Positions 36,443 through 46,694 of a stretch of DNA of 64,000 nt are shown piece after piece (the stretch's first letter is position 1; each line of letters opens with the position of its first letter). Origin of the DNA: G963422745 sp963422745 (GTDB lineage: Bacteria > Actinomycetota > Acidimicrobiia > Acidimicrobiales > Aldehydirespiratoraceae); NCBI GenBank assembly GCA_963422745.1, contig OY730477.1:3264719-3328718 (forward strand), in the 5' to 3' direction. A program made the position numbers and the translations under genes. A model generated the notes under the pieces. It was not told the DNA's origin and made no database searches. It saw only the letters and a list, made by a program, of their open reading frames with translations.

Positions 36443-39400
36443 ATGCTCAGACCTGTTATTATGGTAGGATGTGGCGGCTCCGGCCAAAAGGCTGTTCGCT
36501 ATGTTAGGGACGCGGTAGATCGTCAGTTGCGTCACGCTGGTTGGAACGACAACTTTCCAAGGGCATGGCGGTTTATCGGCTTAGATACTTTGACTACTCA
36601 GGAGGCGCCGGGGGAGATTCCTACTATGCCTGAGTCCGACTATCTGAGCGTATCACTAAGGTACAACATATATAGCCATGCAGATGATGACCTTCTGGCG
36701 ACCTATTTACCGAACAGCGACCAATACAAGGAACTATTGGGCTGGCGGCCTGCCCCGGCAGAGATAAAGGTGCCTCTTGTTGACGGCGCTGGACAGATGC
36801 GAGCCGTAGGAAGAATAGCCGCTTTGCGCAGCATGGTGAGTGTAGTGCGTCCCAAGTTGATTGAGGCATTTACCGCCTGCCGTGACGGGGGGCCTGAACT
36901 CCAGCGGATATCGGAACTCTTCGGTATCGAGGTACCAATAGGATCCGAGGTGCCTGATCCGGTTGTAGTGGTAGTGGGTTCCATGGCTGGTGGCACCGGC
37001 GCTGGAATCATGTTGGATGTGATTGATCTCATCAGGAGTACCGATACAAGGGGCGCCTTTCCGATATCGATCGTCTTTTCATCCGATATTTTCGGCCTTG
37101 GCGACAATATCTCTATGTCTGCTAACGGGTTAGCGTTCATGTCAGAGTTGATGGCAGACTATTGGGGTCCGGGCACAGATCGTTCCACGCTGATTTCGCC
37201 TCTAGTACGAACTGATACCACTGGTCCTCATGCCCTATTCTTGATCGGCAGAACAAACGCGCACGGGCTTGATCTAGGTAACCTGATTCATGTATACAGG
37301 GCTGTTGGAGAAGCCTTAGCGACCTGGATAACGTCAAACCATGTTCAAGAAGAGGTAGTCAACTTCATCACCGTCAACTGGCAGTCAGCAGCGAAAGAGA
37401 ACATGGGAGGATATCCTTTCGGCGAAGGTCTCCTACCAGGATTGGTATCGTCTTTCGGTGCGGCCACTCTTGCCATAGGACGTAATCGATTCTTTGACTA
37501 TACATCAAAATTGATAACCCGTGAGATTGTTCGTCATCTCTATGAAGGGCACCTACAACACAAAGATGAACTGGGTCAGCAGGCAGAAGACTATAGCGAA
37601 AACATGATCATTAGCGAGCTGATCAAGAAGTACAAGTGGAAGTTTATTCAAGAATGCGGCCTTGAGGAACGAGGCACAGAAGTCAACCAAATTTCAGATA
37701 CATTTGCTTCTAAGGAGATGGTCCGTCAGGAAGCTAGCAGAATACAGACTGATATCAAACAAAATATCGGAAACGAACTCTTAGAAGGTTCCGCCTGGAA
37801 GATTAGAATAGATTCTCAAGCAAGAATAGCCAAGAATACATCTCAGCGTAGGGGCCTGGAATCGTTCAGACACAAGCGTGACGATTGGGCAACAAGTATT
37901 TTCCAGACCTTATTGTGGACTATATCGGAATACGTCGCCCGCTATGGGATAAAGGTAACCTCTCGGTTAGTTGAAGCGGCTATAGATGAGGTAGAAAGCG
38001 TTGCTAAGGATCTGCGTAATCTAGCCGTTGAAGACGAAAGACACTCAGACGAACTTCTCAGAATGGCATCTAGAGAGCTGGGCTCGCTCAAAGTCGGCAA
38101 AGTAGCATTAGAGTCCGATACTGTCAGCAAAGCAATCAAACAGACAGCCGATTCGATTGCCCTTGTGTGGCGAACCAACCAGCGCAATGAGGTCGCCAGC
38201 GCTATTGAAGCACTGAACCGTGAGGTCTTGACTCCTGTCTTAGCGCAGCTAGACATCGGGATCACGAAGCTGGCTGCCATTATCCAAGGGGATAGCCAGC
38301 TGTCATCTACAGTTGATATTGATGGCTGGCCCCTACTAGGCAAGGGTGTACCGGACAGCTTTCTGCCTTCCTCGTTGGAGCTATTCTTGGAGGATCCAAG
38401 AGAGTGGCCGGACATGTTGGACGCTCTGTTGGAAGAGGTCGGTGGCGATATTGTACGTTCCAATCGGACCTACGGTTATCGGAACAATGTTGATGCTGCG
38501 CGTTACCTTCTGGTTAGCGGTGAAAATGTCGGCAGTGAACCCGACCCCAAGCCGATATTGTGGGCCAAGTCCTCTAGTGGAAAGATCCCGCGGTGGTCTC
38601 CGGGTCAGCCTGCTCAGATTGAGCTGGCGTTGTCCAATGACTTGAAGCCAACTATAGCTCGAGTAGACCGCTGGCTGAAGCGACCGAATTCAAGGAGTGA
38701 GCGACTCTTCAGGGAGGGTCTGCGTGACTACCTTTCAGAGAGAGACTCCACCGGACGGGTGATTACGGATCATCTCAAGCGGCTCACAAGATTCAAGCAA
38801 CGTCTCAGTGAGGCCAAGGACAAATCACAACCCCTAATGGAAATTGAAATTCCGTTGAGTAAGGTAGTACACCATTCAGATCAACCAGAGCAAATCATAC
38901 CCCTAACCGAGCGGTTTCCCTTTCCGATTGGACATCCAGCTCGTGAGATAGTATCCGAAATTTTCAAAGACCATCCGAGTGTTGATTTCACAAACACCAA
39001 CAGTGAAGCTGTACTTATTTCATCTTTCTTGGCTTCACCTCTACATCCAATGGTCATTCCATCGTTCACACGACCGGTAACCGTTGCCCTAGATGAAATC
39101 AAGGATAGATCCGATTATATGCAGAGTTCCTTCTGGCTATTTCGGAGGGCAAGAACCCTAAAGGGCTTTGTACCTGTGCCTCCCAAAGTACTGAAAGCGC
39201 TGATTCGTGGTTTTGCTGTTGCACGACTGGTTGGTTGCATTTCTGTTGATCCTAGATACCCGGCAAGAATTGTTCCATTTAAGGCACTTGATGGCATAGG
39301 CGATGCGATACCCATCGAATTTCCCTTTCCGTTATTGACTAGAGTCGATCAAAACAATATTCTTCCTGCACTGTTGGAAGCATTTGCATGTTGTTTCGGA

Positions 39401-39802
39401 CGAGTTTCGACCAAGAGACATAATGCTTTCGATGCCTACGAACAGCTCTACAAGTATGGTGAAAGCCTGAATGGAACCTTCAAATTGGCAAATTCGATTA
39501 TCACCTACATAGAGACGGGAAGACTAGCGGTGACCCCAATAGACCCCCTGATATCCCACAGACTGTCCGGGGCTGATGAGGATCAACGATTGGATAGATC
39601 TATGAAATATCTCGAAGCAAATATTGGCCGATTCAAAGCCCTGGGTCTTCGTAGCTTTACCGGCAATGAATACCGTAGTGGCATAGGTTCGATTCTCCCT
39701 GATAGTGACATACTGACAATCGAAATATCTCCTGATCTAATTGAAGCGTATAGCGAAGTACGCCACTCGCTTACTAGTAGAGATAGTGGTTCGTTTGTAT
39801 GA
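36443..39802 (+). CDS. Tubulin/FtsZ-like GTPase-domain protein
   Basis: A 1119-residue cytoplasmic protein. It opens VIMVGCGGSGQKAVRYVRDA, the first nucleotide-binding loop of the tubulin/FtsZ superfamily. VVVVGSMAGGTGAGIMLDV (about residues 172-190) is the tubulin signature G-loop (GGTGAG). An FtsZ-like GTPase fold over about the first 400 residues is therefore likely, followed by about 700 helical, charged residues with no recognisable domain. Members of the vWA-linked FtsZ-like families have been predicted by comparative genomics (Makarova and Koonin) to remodel membranes. ATG 36443 with GGAGAG upstream; its stop overlaps the giant membrane protein start (ATGA). Confidence 0.88.
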   Translation: MLRPVIMVGCGGSGQKAVRYVRDAVDRQLRHAGWNDNFPRAWRFIGLDTLTTQEAPGEIPTMPESDYLSVSLRYNIYSHADDDLLATYLPNSDQYKELLGWRPAPAEIKVPLVDGAGQMRAVGRIAALRSMVSVVRPKLIEAFTACRDGGPELQRISELFGIEVPIGSEVPDPVVVVVGSMAGGTGAGIMLDVIDLIRSTDTRGAFPISIVFSSDIFGLGDNISMSANGLAFMSELMADYWGPGTDRSTLISPLVRTDTTGPHALFLIGRTNAHGLDLGNLIHVYRAVGEALATWITSNHVQEEVVNFITVNWQSAAKENMGGYPFGEGLLPGLVSSFGAATLAIGRNRFFDYTSKLITREIVRHLYEGHLQHKDELGQQAEDYSENMIISELIKKYKWKFIQECGLEERGTEVNQISDTFASKEMVRQEASRIQTDIKQNIGNELLEGSAWKIRIDSQARIAKNTSQRRGLESFRHKRDDWATSIFQTLLWTISEYVARYGIKVTSRLVEAAIDEVESVAKDLRNLAVEDERHSDELLRMASRELGSLKVGKVALESDTVSKAIKQTADSIALVWRTNQRNEVASAIEALNREVLTPVLAQLDIGITKLAAIIQGDSQLSSTVDIDGWPLLGKGVPDSFLPSSLELFLEDPREWPDMLDALLEEVGGDIVRSNRTYGYRNNVDAARYLLVSGENVGSEPDPKPILWAKSSSGKIPRWSPGQPAQIELALSNDLKPTIARVDRWLKRPNSRSERLFREGLRDYLSERDSTGRVITDHLKRLTRFKQRLSEAKDKSQPLMEIEIPLSKVVHHSDQPEQIIPLTERFPFPIGHPAREIVSEIFKDHPSVDFTNTNSEAVLISSFLASPLHPMVIPSFTRPVTVALDEIKDRSDYMQSSFWLFRRARTLKGFVPVPPKVLKALIRGFAVARLVGCISVDPRYPARIVPFKALDGIGDAIPIEFPFPLLTRVDQNNILPALLEAFACCFGRVSTKRHNAFDAYEQLYKYGESLNGTFKLANSIITYIETGRLAVTPIDPLISHRLSGADEDQRLDRSMKYLEANIGRFKALGLRSFTGNEYRSGIGSILPDSDILTIEISPDLIEAYSEVRHSLTSRDSGSFV

Positions 39803-42800
39803 GTCGCCTAACGCTAATCACCGCTCCAATTATTGGCTCCAAGGATGAGCTGTCGGATGCATTCAACGAATGGACTTGGGCGAATTTGATTGGTTCTGTT
39901 GCTCTAGTCGGTCCCGAGTATCGTCATCTTGGTCTTGATGTGCCTGCGCATTGGCATAACAACAATCAAGTTGAAGTAATAGTGCTACGCGAACTACTGA
40001 TGCTCGAACGATTCTCGACCGTAGCGATTGCGTCGATCCGTTCATGCGAGCTATATGAACTGACGGACGAGCGGTTGGCTGATGAAGTAAGACTCTTGGA
40101 TCTGGTCAGATCTTTGTTCAACTATTCAAAGGAATCGACCAAACGCGTGAAGGGTGTGACAGTAGGAATCGCAGATCCCAGCGATGATTGCAACGATCGA
40201 CACTTCGACCCGCGGTGGGATCTTCACATTTTGCATGATTCTCAGCAGGTCATAGATTCTTCTGTTGCCGTCATGCCCCTCGAGCCCGAGCAACGAACAA
40301 CAACTTGTCTCCTGACAGCGCTAGCAGTGACCGGAGCTTTGATACTACCCAAGTCTGAATCCGTCGCACTGATTGATCAGATTTACGATCAGGCTGTCGG
40401 GATGACCAAACCGGTTCGCTTGGTTCGGGTCCAGATGCGGGTGCTTGATGCTGGCTATTACACCGATGAGATACTGACGGGACTGTTTTCCCAAGGAATC
40501 CACTGGTCGGTTCCATCAGACATTGGCGGCGCGGAAGCAAATGAGGACAATCCGGTTCCTTCCGACTTTGTACAACAACTGACTAGATCGATCAACTTTG
40601 AATATTCGCGATATGTCTCAAGTAGAACGGATCACACAGCGTCGGCCAGAGGATTCAGATCACCAATGGCACGCATACTCTATGGGTCCACATCAGTCGG
40701 TGGCCGTAAGGCAATGCGTCTTACGGAGGGCATAGCTACTGTCGAACAGGCCGATGACCAGAGAGCTTCTAAGTTTTCTGGCGATAATCGATTCAATACC
40801 AAGACTCTGCTGCCGGCCGCGCCTTCGGATTCACGAGAACAAATAGATCGCCTCACATCAGCCAGCGAGAAAACTTGGAAGACAATAAGATCCACGACCT
40901 TTGGGCTCGTAGATGGCTCCACTCTTCCGATCGGATTCGATCCGCCATCGAATGACGTTGATCGCTTACTCTATACCGACCCAGCTATGATTGGGCCGCC
41001 GCCAGATGACAATAGATTTGAACTTCCGATTGATGTAATTGCGGAACTAGACTTCGATCGACCGAAACATGTAGATCCCATGGATGTGGCGGGCGCGCGG
41101 CGGGTCGAGAAACAGCTACGAAATACCAAATCGGAGTTCCATCCACAAGACAGAGTAAGACCTTCAGATCATCTAGACACCGAAATACTGAACCATGAAG
41201 AAGGGGTTAGAGCTGATCAAGGGTCTGATACATATGAATTCGGACCTAACGCGTCTTCTAAGCTGGACGAGCTGAAAATTGATTGGGAACGTTGGAGCAT
41301 GAAACGAAAACGGAGCTTGCTCTGGCGTATCCGTCGGAGGCTAGTAGATGCGATTGATGAAGTAGATGAAGATTTGATTGATGTGGCGGCGGATGTAGCA
41401 GTAGGTCAGACCGATTTTTCCGAGGAAGAGCTCAGATCTGTTGGAAAGAAGCTCCGAAGACGAATTGGCTGGGCATTAACTGCTATATTCTTGACAATAG
41501 CATTGCTATTAGTTCGGGCATCTACTGATGTGTTTGAATCGATTTCATCAGTATTTTGGTTTAATCCGACGTTAGAAAAGATACAGGTTGAATCCGGGTT
41601 TTGGTATATTATGGTGGGATTCATATTGTCACTCATCACAATAGATAGAATGGCCACAATATTGGGTTCTCATAACCAGAACCAACAAGCATACGGGTCA
41701 TGGCTTTCAGCAAAAGATCAAGCCAGACACCAGCTTCGACCTTTGGTAGATAATCCTTCTCGATTGGCGGAAAAGTGCATTGAACTCAGCCAACAATTAG
41801 CAGAACCTGCTGTAACTGATGATACTCAGTGGGATTCCAAATTTACTCGTATTGGTCGAAGATTACGTCGACTGACAGCATGGGTAGTCGCAATAGTCTT
41901 ACTTATGGGTGTACTACTGATAGTCGGAACTCTTATTGAGATCCTGTCTGGTACTTCACTTCTTCCTGATCCAGATATTCTGCCTGAGGATCGAATAAGA
42001 TATCACGGCGAATCACTGTTTCCAGTCATTATCGTGGTCGGAATCGTGTCTTGGATGATCAGTTCCTGGTTTATTCTTTCCCGGATATTTGCCCTTAAGA
42101 AGGACTTTCCTCGGCTTATGCAACAAATTAGACCACTAGGCCAAGATAGGAATTTCCAACAGTCAATTGATAGGGACCCTACAGTTGATGATGACCAACG
42201 AGTCTCATTGATCTATTCTGAGATGCGTAAAGGGATACGGAGACTCGCACTTTCATCGATCGGTCTGATAATACTAGTATTTGTCGTAGTTCTGCCCTGG
42301 ATAATGAGAGCCGCCAGTATAGGTACAATTGATACACGGGAAGAACCTTGGGTTGCTTACTTGATATTGGTGGGGATTATCTGCTGGTTCATTGTCAGTT
42401 GGTTTATATTGTCACGGTACTATGCCTTACGTGAGGATACGTCTCGGTTGACCCAAGAGATCAATTCTCAGACGAAGTCAACTAGTGGTGAAGGAACCCC
42501 TGAGCACGCTGGTGAGGTTGGACTCATCCGGAATAGTTTACGAAGACTATCATTATGGTCACTCGCAGTGGTGATACTGCTGACTGGAATAATCACATTT
42601 TGGACTTTTGCTTCAATTGTTTCAGATACGGCTGAACCTCAAGAGGAACCATGGGTGCCATACCTGATAATATTGGGGATCTTGCTCTGGTTTGTCATCG
42701 CCCGATTTATGGTCTCACAAGTATTCTCTTTAAGGAAGCGATGGTTCCCACTTACTCAAGGCATCTCCCCTATACCGGATGCAGGCAGCACATCATCAAT

Positions 42801-44343
42801 AAGTGATTCTTCTTGGAGATTTGATGTCAAACTCAATGATATGGCTGGACGTCTGCGCAAGTGGATTTGGCTTTCTTTGTTCTTGACGCTAACTATGCTG
42901 ATATTGGTAGCGTTTGTTATACTCACCGCAATTGCAACTGCTTCTGGAATTAGAGATGAACCTTGGATTGACTTTATTGTGGTTTGGCTAATTGTCTGCT
43001 GGGGCCTCGCTTTTAGATTCATGACAAACCAGTTGCTCGTCCTAAAAGAAGACTATCCGTACTTTCTAAAAAAAGTTCGATCTTTTCGCTATGCAACCGA
43101 ATTTGACAAAACCGATGCCGATCGTCAAACACTGTCCACTGACCTCAGTAACATTGATCGACGTATACATGTAATGGCACGGTGGATAGTGGTCATGCTA
43201 GGGCTGCTGCTAGCTGTAGCCCTATTTTGGTTGCTCACTTCTGTTTTCTTGGCGTCTTTCGGACCTAAGGAAGAACTATGGATTATATATTCCGCGGTGT
43301 TCGCCTCAATCTGCTGGCTCATTTCCTGCTGGCTAGTTCTAAGTAGATGGGTTATTCTTAGGCGAGAACAGCAAAAGGGTCCTGAGACGTGGAACGACTG
43401 GGATCATTCCAATCATGATTCCATCAGGAAACTTCGACATTGTATCAAAGAACGTAATCGTCTAGTTAGTCTGGATAATCAGTTCGATGATTGGCAAGCT
43501 ATTTTCAGAGCACTGGTTCACGAACCATTTAAGATTTCGGGTTCGCCGGATGAGAAATTCGGAAGAGCCAAGTATGATGTCGGGTTGAGTACTATCTCGT
43601 CGCGACCTCAATCATTCTTGTACGCAACTACTAGCCCTGATACCGATCAATTACATCTTGCCCAGAGTATTATTCGTGATCAAATCATTCGCACCGCTTG
43701 GCTGTCAAGAGTTTTCTATACGTTTCGCGGCCGATGGGAACGCGACTACCGCAACCGGTGTGGACACCGACGGTTAATTAGCCTTGAAGGCGATACAAGT
43801 CCACCCGGCACGATCAGAGGTCGTTCAGTCATTGATAACGAACCGATCTATGCTCCACGAGAAGATTTTCGTCGTTGGATGATTTCGGATGATACCAGTC
43901 GCACGCAAGTCTCTGAAGAGTTGATATCTGAAGCCTTCGAAAACATGCTCAATGATATGGATTATGATGACCTACTATCCGACGTTGTGGTTATGGGTTT
44001 CGGACAGGGTATGAGTGGTACTTCACCGAAGGACTTTCTTGATATATTTTCCGATCCGGTAGAAACATTGCCACTATTCAGTAACACCTTGTTCAACCAT
44101 AGTGCAAGGTCCGCACCTCTGAGATTGGATAATGTTGCATTCTCAATTCCTAACACGTCGACTACCACAAATAGTGGTAACTATACCCTTCGTTCAACAG
44201 CTGCCTTTGGAAGCAGGATGAGATTTGCCTCCATACGGATTGTGGTATCCGATGCAATCTCTCCGAATTTGCTTTCGTTCTACTCGCGACCCCGAAATTC
44301 AGAGGCGAGTAGCTACTTTGAATCGTCGGCTTCAATCACCTGA
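39799..44343 (+). CDS. Giant membrane protein with six tandem two-helix repeats
   Basis: A 1514-residue protein of no family I know. Residues 1-545 look soluble, mixed alpha/beta then low-complexity acidic. Residues about 545-1190 contain six copies of a module: a basic amphipathic lead (RRLRRL), a first membrane helix, a short outside loop often holding EEPW, a second helix and an inside segment such as ILSRxxALKxD. Copies begin near residues 545, 684, 808, 911, 1014 and 1120, giving twelve membrane helices. The last 320 residues look soluble and include HSARSAPLRLDN and a Ser/Thr-rich tail. ATGA overlap with the tubulin-like gene implies joint expression. It probably anchors or gates the assembly in the membrane. 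Confidence 0.8.
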   Translation: MSRLTLITAPIIGSKDELSDAFNEWTWANLIGSVALVGPEYRHLGLDVPAHWHNNNQVEVIVLRELLMLERFSTVAIASIRSCELYELTDERLADEVRLLDLVRSLFNYSKESTKRVKGVTVGIADPSDDCNDRHFDPRWDLHILHDSQQVIDSSVAVMPLEPEQRTTTCLLTALAVTGALILPKSESVALIDQIYDQAVGMTKPVRLVRVQMRVLDAGYYTDEILTGLFSQGIHWSVPSDIGGAEANEDNPVPSDFVQQLTRSINFEYSRYVSSRTDHTASARGFRSPMARILYGSTSVGGRKAMRLTEGIATVEQADDQRASKFSGDNRFNTKTLLPAAPSDSREQIDRLTSASEKTWKTIRSTTFGLVDGSTLPIGFDPPSNDVDRLLYTDPAMIGPPPDDNRFELPIDVIAELDFDRPKHVDPMDVAGARRVEKQLRNTKSEFHPQDRVRPSDHLDTEILNHEEGVRADQGSDTYEFGPNASSKLDELKIDWERWSMKRKRSLLWRIRRRLVDAIDEVDEDLIDVAADVAVGQTDFSEEELRSVGKKLRRRIGWALTAIFLTIALLLVRASTDVFESISSVFWFNPTLEKIQVESGFWYIMVGFILSLITIDRMATILGSHNQNQQAYGSWLSAKDQARHQLRPLVDNPSRLAEKCIELSQQLAEPAVTDDTQWDSKFTRIGRRLRRLTAWVVAIVLLMGVLLIVGTLIEILSGTSLLPDPDILPEDRIRYHGESLFPVIIVVGIVSWMISSWFILSRIFALKKDFPRLMQQIRPLGQDRNFQQSIDRDPTVDDDQRVSLIYSEMRKGIRRLALSSIGLIILVFVVVLPWIMRAASIGTIDTREEPWVAYLILVGIICWFIVSWFILSRYYALREDTSRLTQEINSQTKSTSGEGTPEHAGEVGLIRNSLRRLSLWSLAVVILLTGIITFWTFASIVSDTAEPQEEPWVPYLIILGILLWFVIARFMVSQVFSLRKRWFPLTQGISPIPDAGSTSSISDSSWRFDVKLNDMAGRLRKWIWLSLFLTLTMLILVAFVILTAIATASGIRDEPWIDFIVVWLIVCWGLAFRFMTNQLLVLKEDYPYFLKKVRSFRYATEFDKTDADRQTLSTDLSNIDRRIHVMARWIVVMLGLLLAVALFWLLTSVFLASFGPKEELWIIYSAVFASICWLISCWLVLSRWVILRREQQKGPETWNDWDHSNHDSIRKLRHCIKERNRLVSLDNQFDDWQAIFRALVHEPFKISGSPDEKFGRAKYDVGLSTISSRPQSFLYATTSPDTDQLHLAQSIIRDQIIRTAWLSRVFYTFRGRWERDYRNRCGHRRLISLEGDTSPPGTIRGRSVIDNEPIYAPREDFRRWMISDDTSRTQVSEELISEAFENMLNDMDYDDLLSDVVVMGFGQGMSGTSPKDFLDIFSDPVETLPLFSNTLFNHSARSAPLRLDNVAFSIPNTSTTTNSGNYTLRSTAAFGSRMRFASIRIVVSDAISPNLLSFYSRPRNSEASSYFESSASIT

Positions 44344-44421
44344 AGACTGTGGGCAGAGATCATCCGATTAGCGGCAATCCTGGATTGAGCAATAGGATGC
44401 CCCAACGGAAAGCAGTATTTG

Positions 44422-45367
44422 ATGGTTCCCGCTAGGCACCAAGGTGTTACGTACTGGCTAGAAATCCTGTTTTCGATACGAGGATTCAAGAGTACGGCCG
44501 GAAGGTCTGCACCATATAAGCCTCTGCTGCTGTTGTGGCTTATTGGTAGGGTCTTGAACGGACGTGGTGAAGGCGTCGCTTTCGAAGAGGCGCGTGATGA
44601 GATCAGACAACTCTTGAGCCCTTACCGGTTGGGTAACTCGCAGCCCAAGCCTGAGCACCCCTTCGTGTACCTGGGACAGACCCCCGAAATCTGGTCTGTA
44701 CGGGACTCTAAGGGTCAAGACATCGCAGAGATGATTGCCCCCATCGACAGCACAAGTAGAACTCCAGCTAGAGAAACGCTCAGCTTTCTGAAGGCCGAAG
44801 CCGTCGGTTCTTTGAGCCCGCGCTTCGTTGCTGCCCTGGGTGACCCTGAGGTTCTTGACGCGATAGTGAAGGAACTGTTGAAGAGGAGCGTTCCCGAATC
44901 GGAGTACACCATGCTGCTTGAGAAGGTAAGACTGCTCAACCACGTCCGACTCGCTTCAGCTCCATGGGACTCGGCCTTCAAGGATATGGTCGTCATGGCC
45001 TATCGGTATCGGTGTTCGTTCTGTGATTTCAGCGCCCGCCTGCAGAATCGACCCGTTGGTCTTGACGCGGTTCCCGTACGAATACCTGCTAAGGGCGGGC
45101 CGAAGGACCTCAGCAATGCAGTGACGCTTTGTTCGCGAGATCACAAGCTCTTCGCTGCCGGAGCCCTGGGGCTCGGCTTCGTTGGAGCCGAGCGCAGGTC
45201 TTGGTGAGTCAGCATCTGCGGACAAACCTGGTGGATCTGGTCTCGTTTTCTGGTCAGAAGATGTACCTGCCCCGACCCAGTTACCCGCCTCCCGCTCGGG
45301 ATCACATTGAGTGGCACTACGGGAATCTCTTTCTCCAACCCGAACGTCGGCTCACGCCCTCACCTTG
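44422..45367 (+). pseudogene. Phosphorothioate-DNA-type HNH restriction endonuclease, frameshifted and with altered catalytic motif
   Basis: The N-terminal 120 residues resemble the sulfur-binding domain of ScoMcrA-like type IV enzymes (RSAPYKPLLLLWLIGRVL, then VYLGQTPEIWSV). The C-terminal part is an HNH-like zinc domain: YRCSFCDFSARLQNRPVGLD, then GGPKDLSNAVTLCSRDHKLF. Where the family has AAH-IR, this has AVPVR, so the catalytic His is lost. The frame ends at 45207, but the conserved C terminus (GQKMYLPRP...IEWHYGNLF) continues in another frame to 45367, implying a frameshift near 45195. ATG 44422 follows the giant membrane gene by about 80 bases. Probably inactive. Confidence 0.7.
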
Positions 45368-46694
45368 ACGCGGCACCACCAACATTCACCCGCTCCCGGA
45401 ATCGGTGGTAACGATCCTCAGCTCCTGCCGCGTGATCGGGACGGGGCTCAACCCGATGTGCGACACGTCCCCAGTCACCGGCTCCGGAGGTGTCGGCCTC
45501 AAACCCGGCGGTGACCCGGCTGATATAGGCGGCACCCAGGGCGGCTCCAGCGGGTTCGGCAGAAACGTCCACAGCCAGCCCCGTGGCGTCGGCCAACGCC
45601 TGCATCCAAACCGGTGAGCGGGTCCCGCCCCCGGCGGCGACGATCCGCGTGGGGGTAATACCGGACAACTCAACGTGATGCCGCACAACGAACCCCGCCG
45701 CTTCGTAGGCAGCCATGAGCACGTGGGCGGGGCCGTGTCCGACATGAAGGTCGACGAGTTCGGCCCGCCGGTCGGGGTCGTGTAGAGGTGTACGCTCTCC
45801 TCGAATGTAGGGCAACCACACAGGCAGGTCATTGGGCTCCAGCGCCAGCAACTGATCGGGTCTGACATCACCAACGATCCGCCAGATCCGGTCAATGAAC
45901 AGACCGCCGGCACCGCTGGCTCCTCCCACGGCCACCATGCCCGGTCTGGTGTAGGGGATCGTCCACAACCCTTCAACCTCGAACCAGGAGTCGGTCAACA
46001 CCCAGGGCAACAATGTCGTGCCGCACAAAACCAAGACGTCACCAACAGCGTCCGCTGGTGCTACGAACTGCTCAGCTAGGGCGTCAACGGTGCCACCCGA
46101 GACGAGGGCTCCGTCGCATTCACCGACCGCTTCTGCACCCGAACTCACGGCGGGGAATTGACACTCATGCATAGCGAGTTCTGTGAGCAGGTCCGGTGCC
46201 CACGCCCTACCGTCGTGAAGCGGGGCCATGGCCATCGCCACCGTCGAGTTGATCATTCCTTGACCGCACAGCGCGTGGTTGGCCACCGCTTGGGCTGGCC
46301 ACAATGACTCCACACCGGGTTGACGGGCCAACCAGCGAGCGAACCCTACCGCCTCACCGTCATCGCCAACACCGGTCGGGCTCCGGCCCCGACTATCGCC
46401 GTAGAGCAGGCCAGGAGTCACCGACGCGCCCAATTCGTCGACTCCACACAGCGACGGCACCATGGCCGACACCGTGACGGCTGCAACCGGGTATCGAGCC
46501 GAAACAGCCTCCCAGGCGGCTCGCACACCCTGGACCCAGGCCTGTTTAGGATCATGCTCAAATCGATCAGGGCCAGGAGCCACGACCCGATGCGGGATCT
46601 GAGCCTGAGCCAACACGCTGCCGCCACCATCAACGGCGAGGGCTTTCACAGACGTGGTCCCTACGTCAATCCCGACCGTAACCTCAACACTCAC
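45360..46694 (-). CDS. FGGY-family carbohydrate kinase (xylulokinase-like)
   Basis: A 444-residue sugar kinase that phosphorylates a ketose or polyol with ATP. GIDVGTTSVKALAVDGGGSV at the N terminus is the ATP-binding DIGTTxxK motif; VAVGGASGAGGLFIDRIWR and ARIVAAGGGTRSPVW-like sequence near the C terminus (TRIVAAGGGTRSP) are the FGGY signatures. It is shorter than typical XylB (about 480-500), so the substrate is uncertain. GTG start at 46694. Its last bases overlap the end of the convergent restriction-gene relic. It is divergent from a 2-hydroxyacid dehydrogenase gene across a repeat-bearing spacer. Confidence 0.88.
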   Translation of the reverse strand: MSVEVTVGIDVGTTSVKALAVDGGGSVLAQAQIPHRVVAPGPDRFEHDPKQAWVQGVRAAWEAVSARYPVAAVTVSAMVPSLCGVDELGASVTPGLLYGDSRGRSPTGVGDDGEAVGFARWLARQPGVESLWPAQAVANHALCGQGMINSTVAMAMAPLHDGRAWAPDLLTELAMHECQFPAVSSGAEAVGECDGALVSGGTVDALAEQFVAPADAVGDVLVLCGTTLLPWVLTDSWFEVEGLWTIPYTRPGMVAVGGASGAGGLFIDRIWRIVGDVRPDQLLALEPNDLPVWLPYIRGERTPLHDPDRRAELVDLHVGHGPAHVLMAAYEAAGFVVRHHVELSGITPTRIVAAGGGTRSPVWMQALADATGLAVDVSAEPAGAALGAAYISRVTAGFEADTSGAGDWGRVAHRVEPRPDHAAGAEDRYHRFRERVNVGGAASR

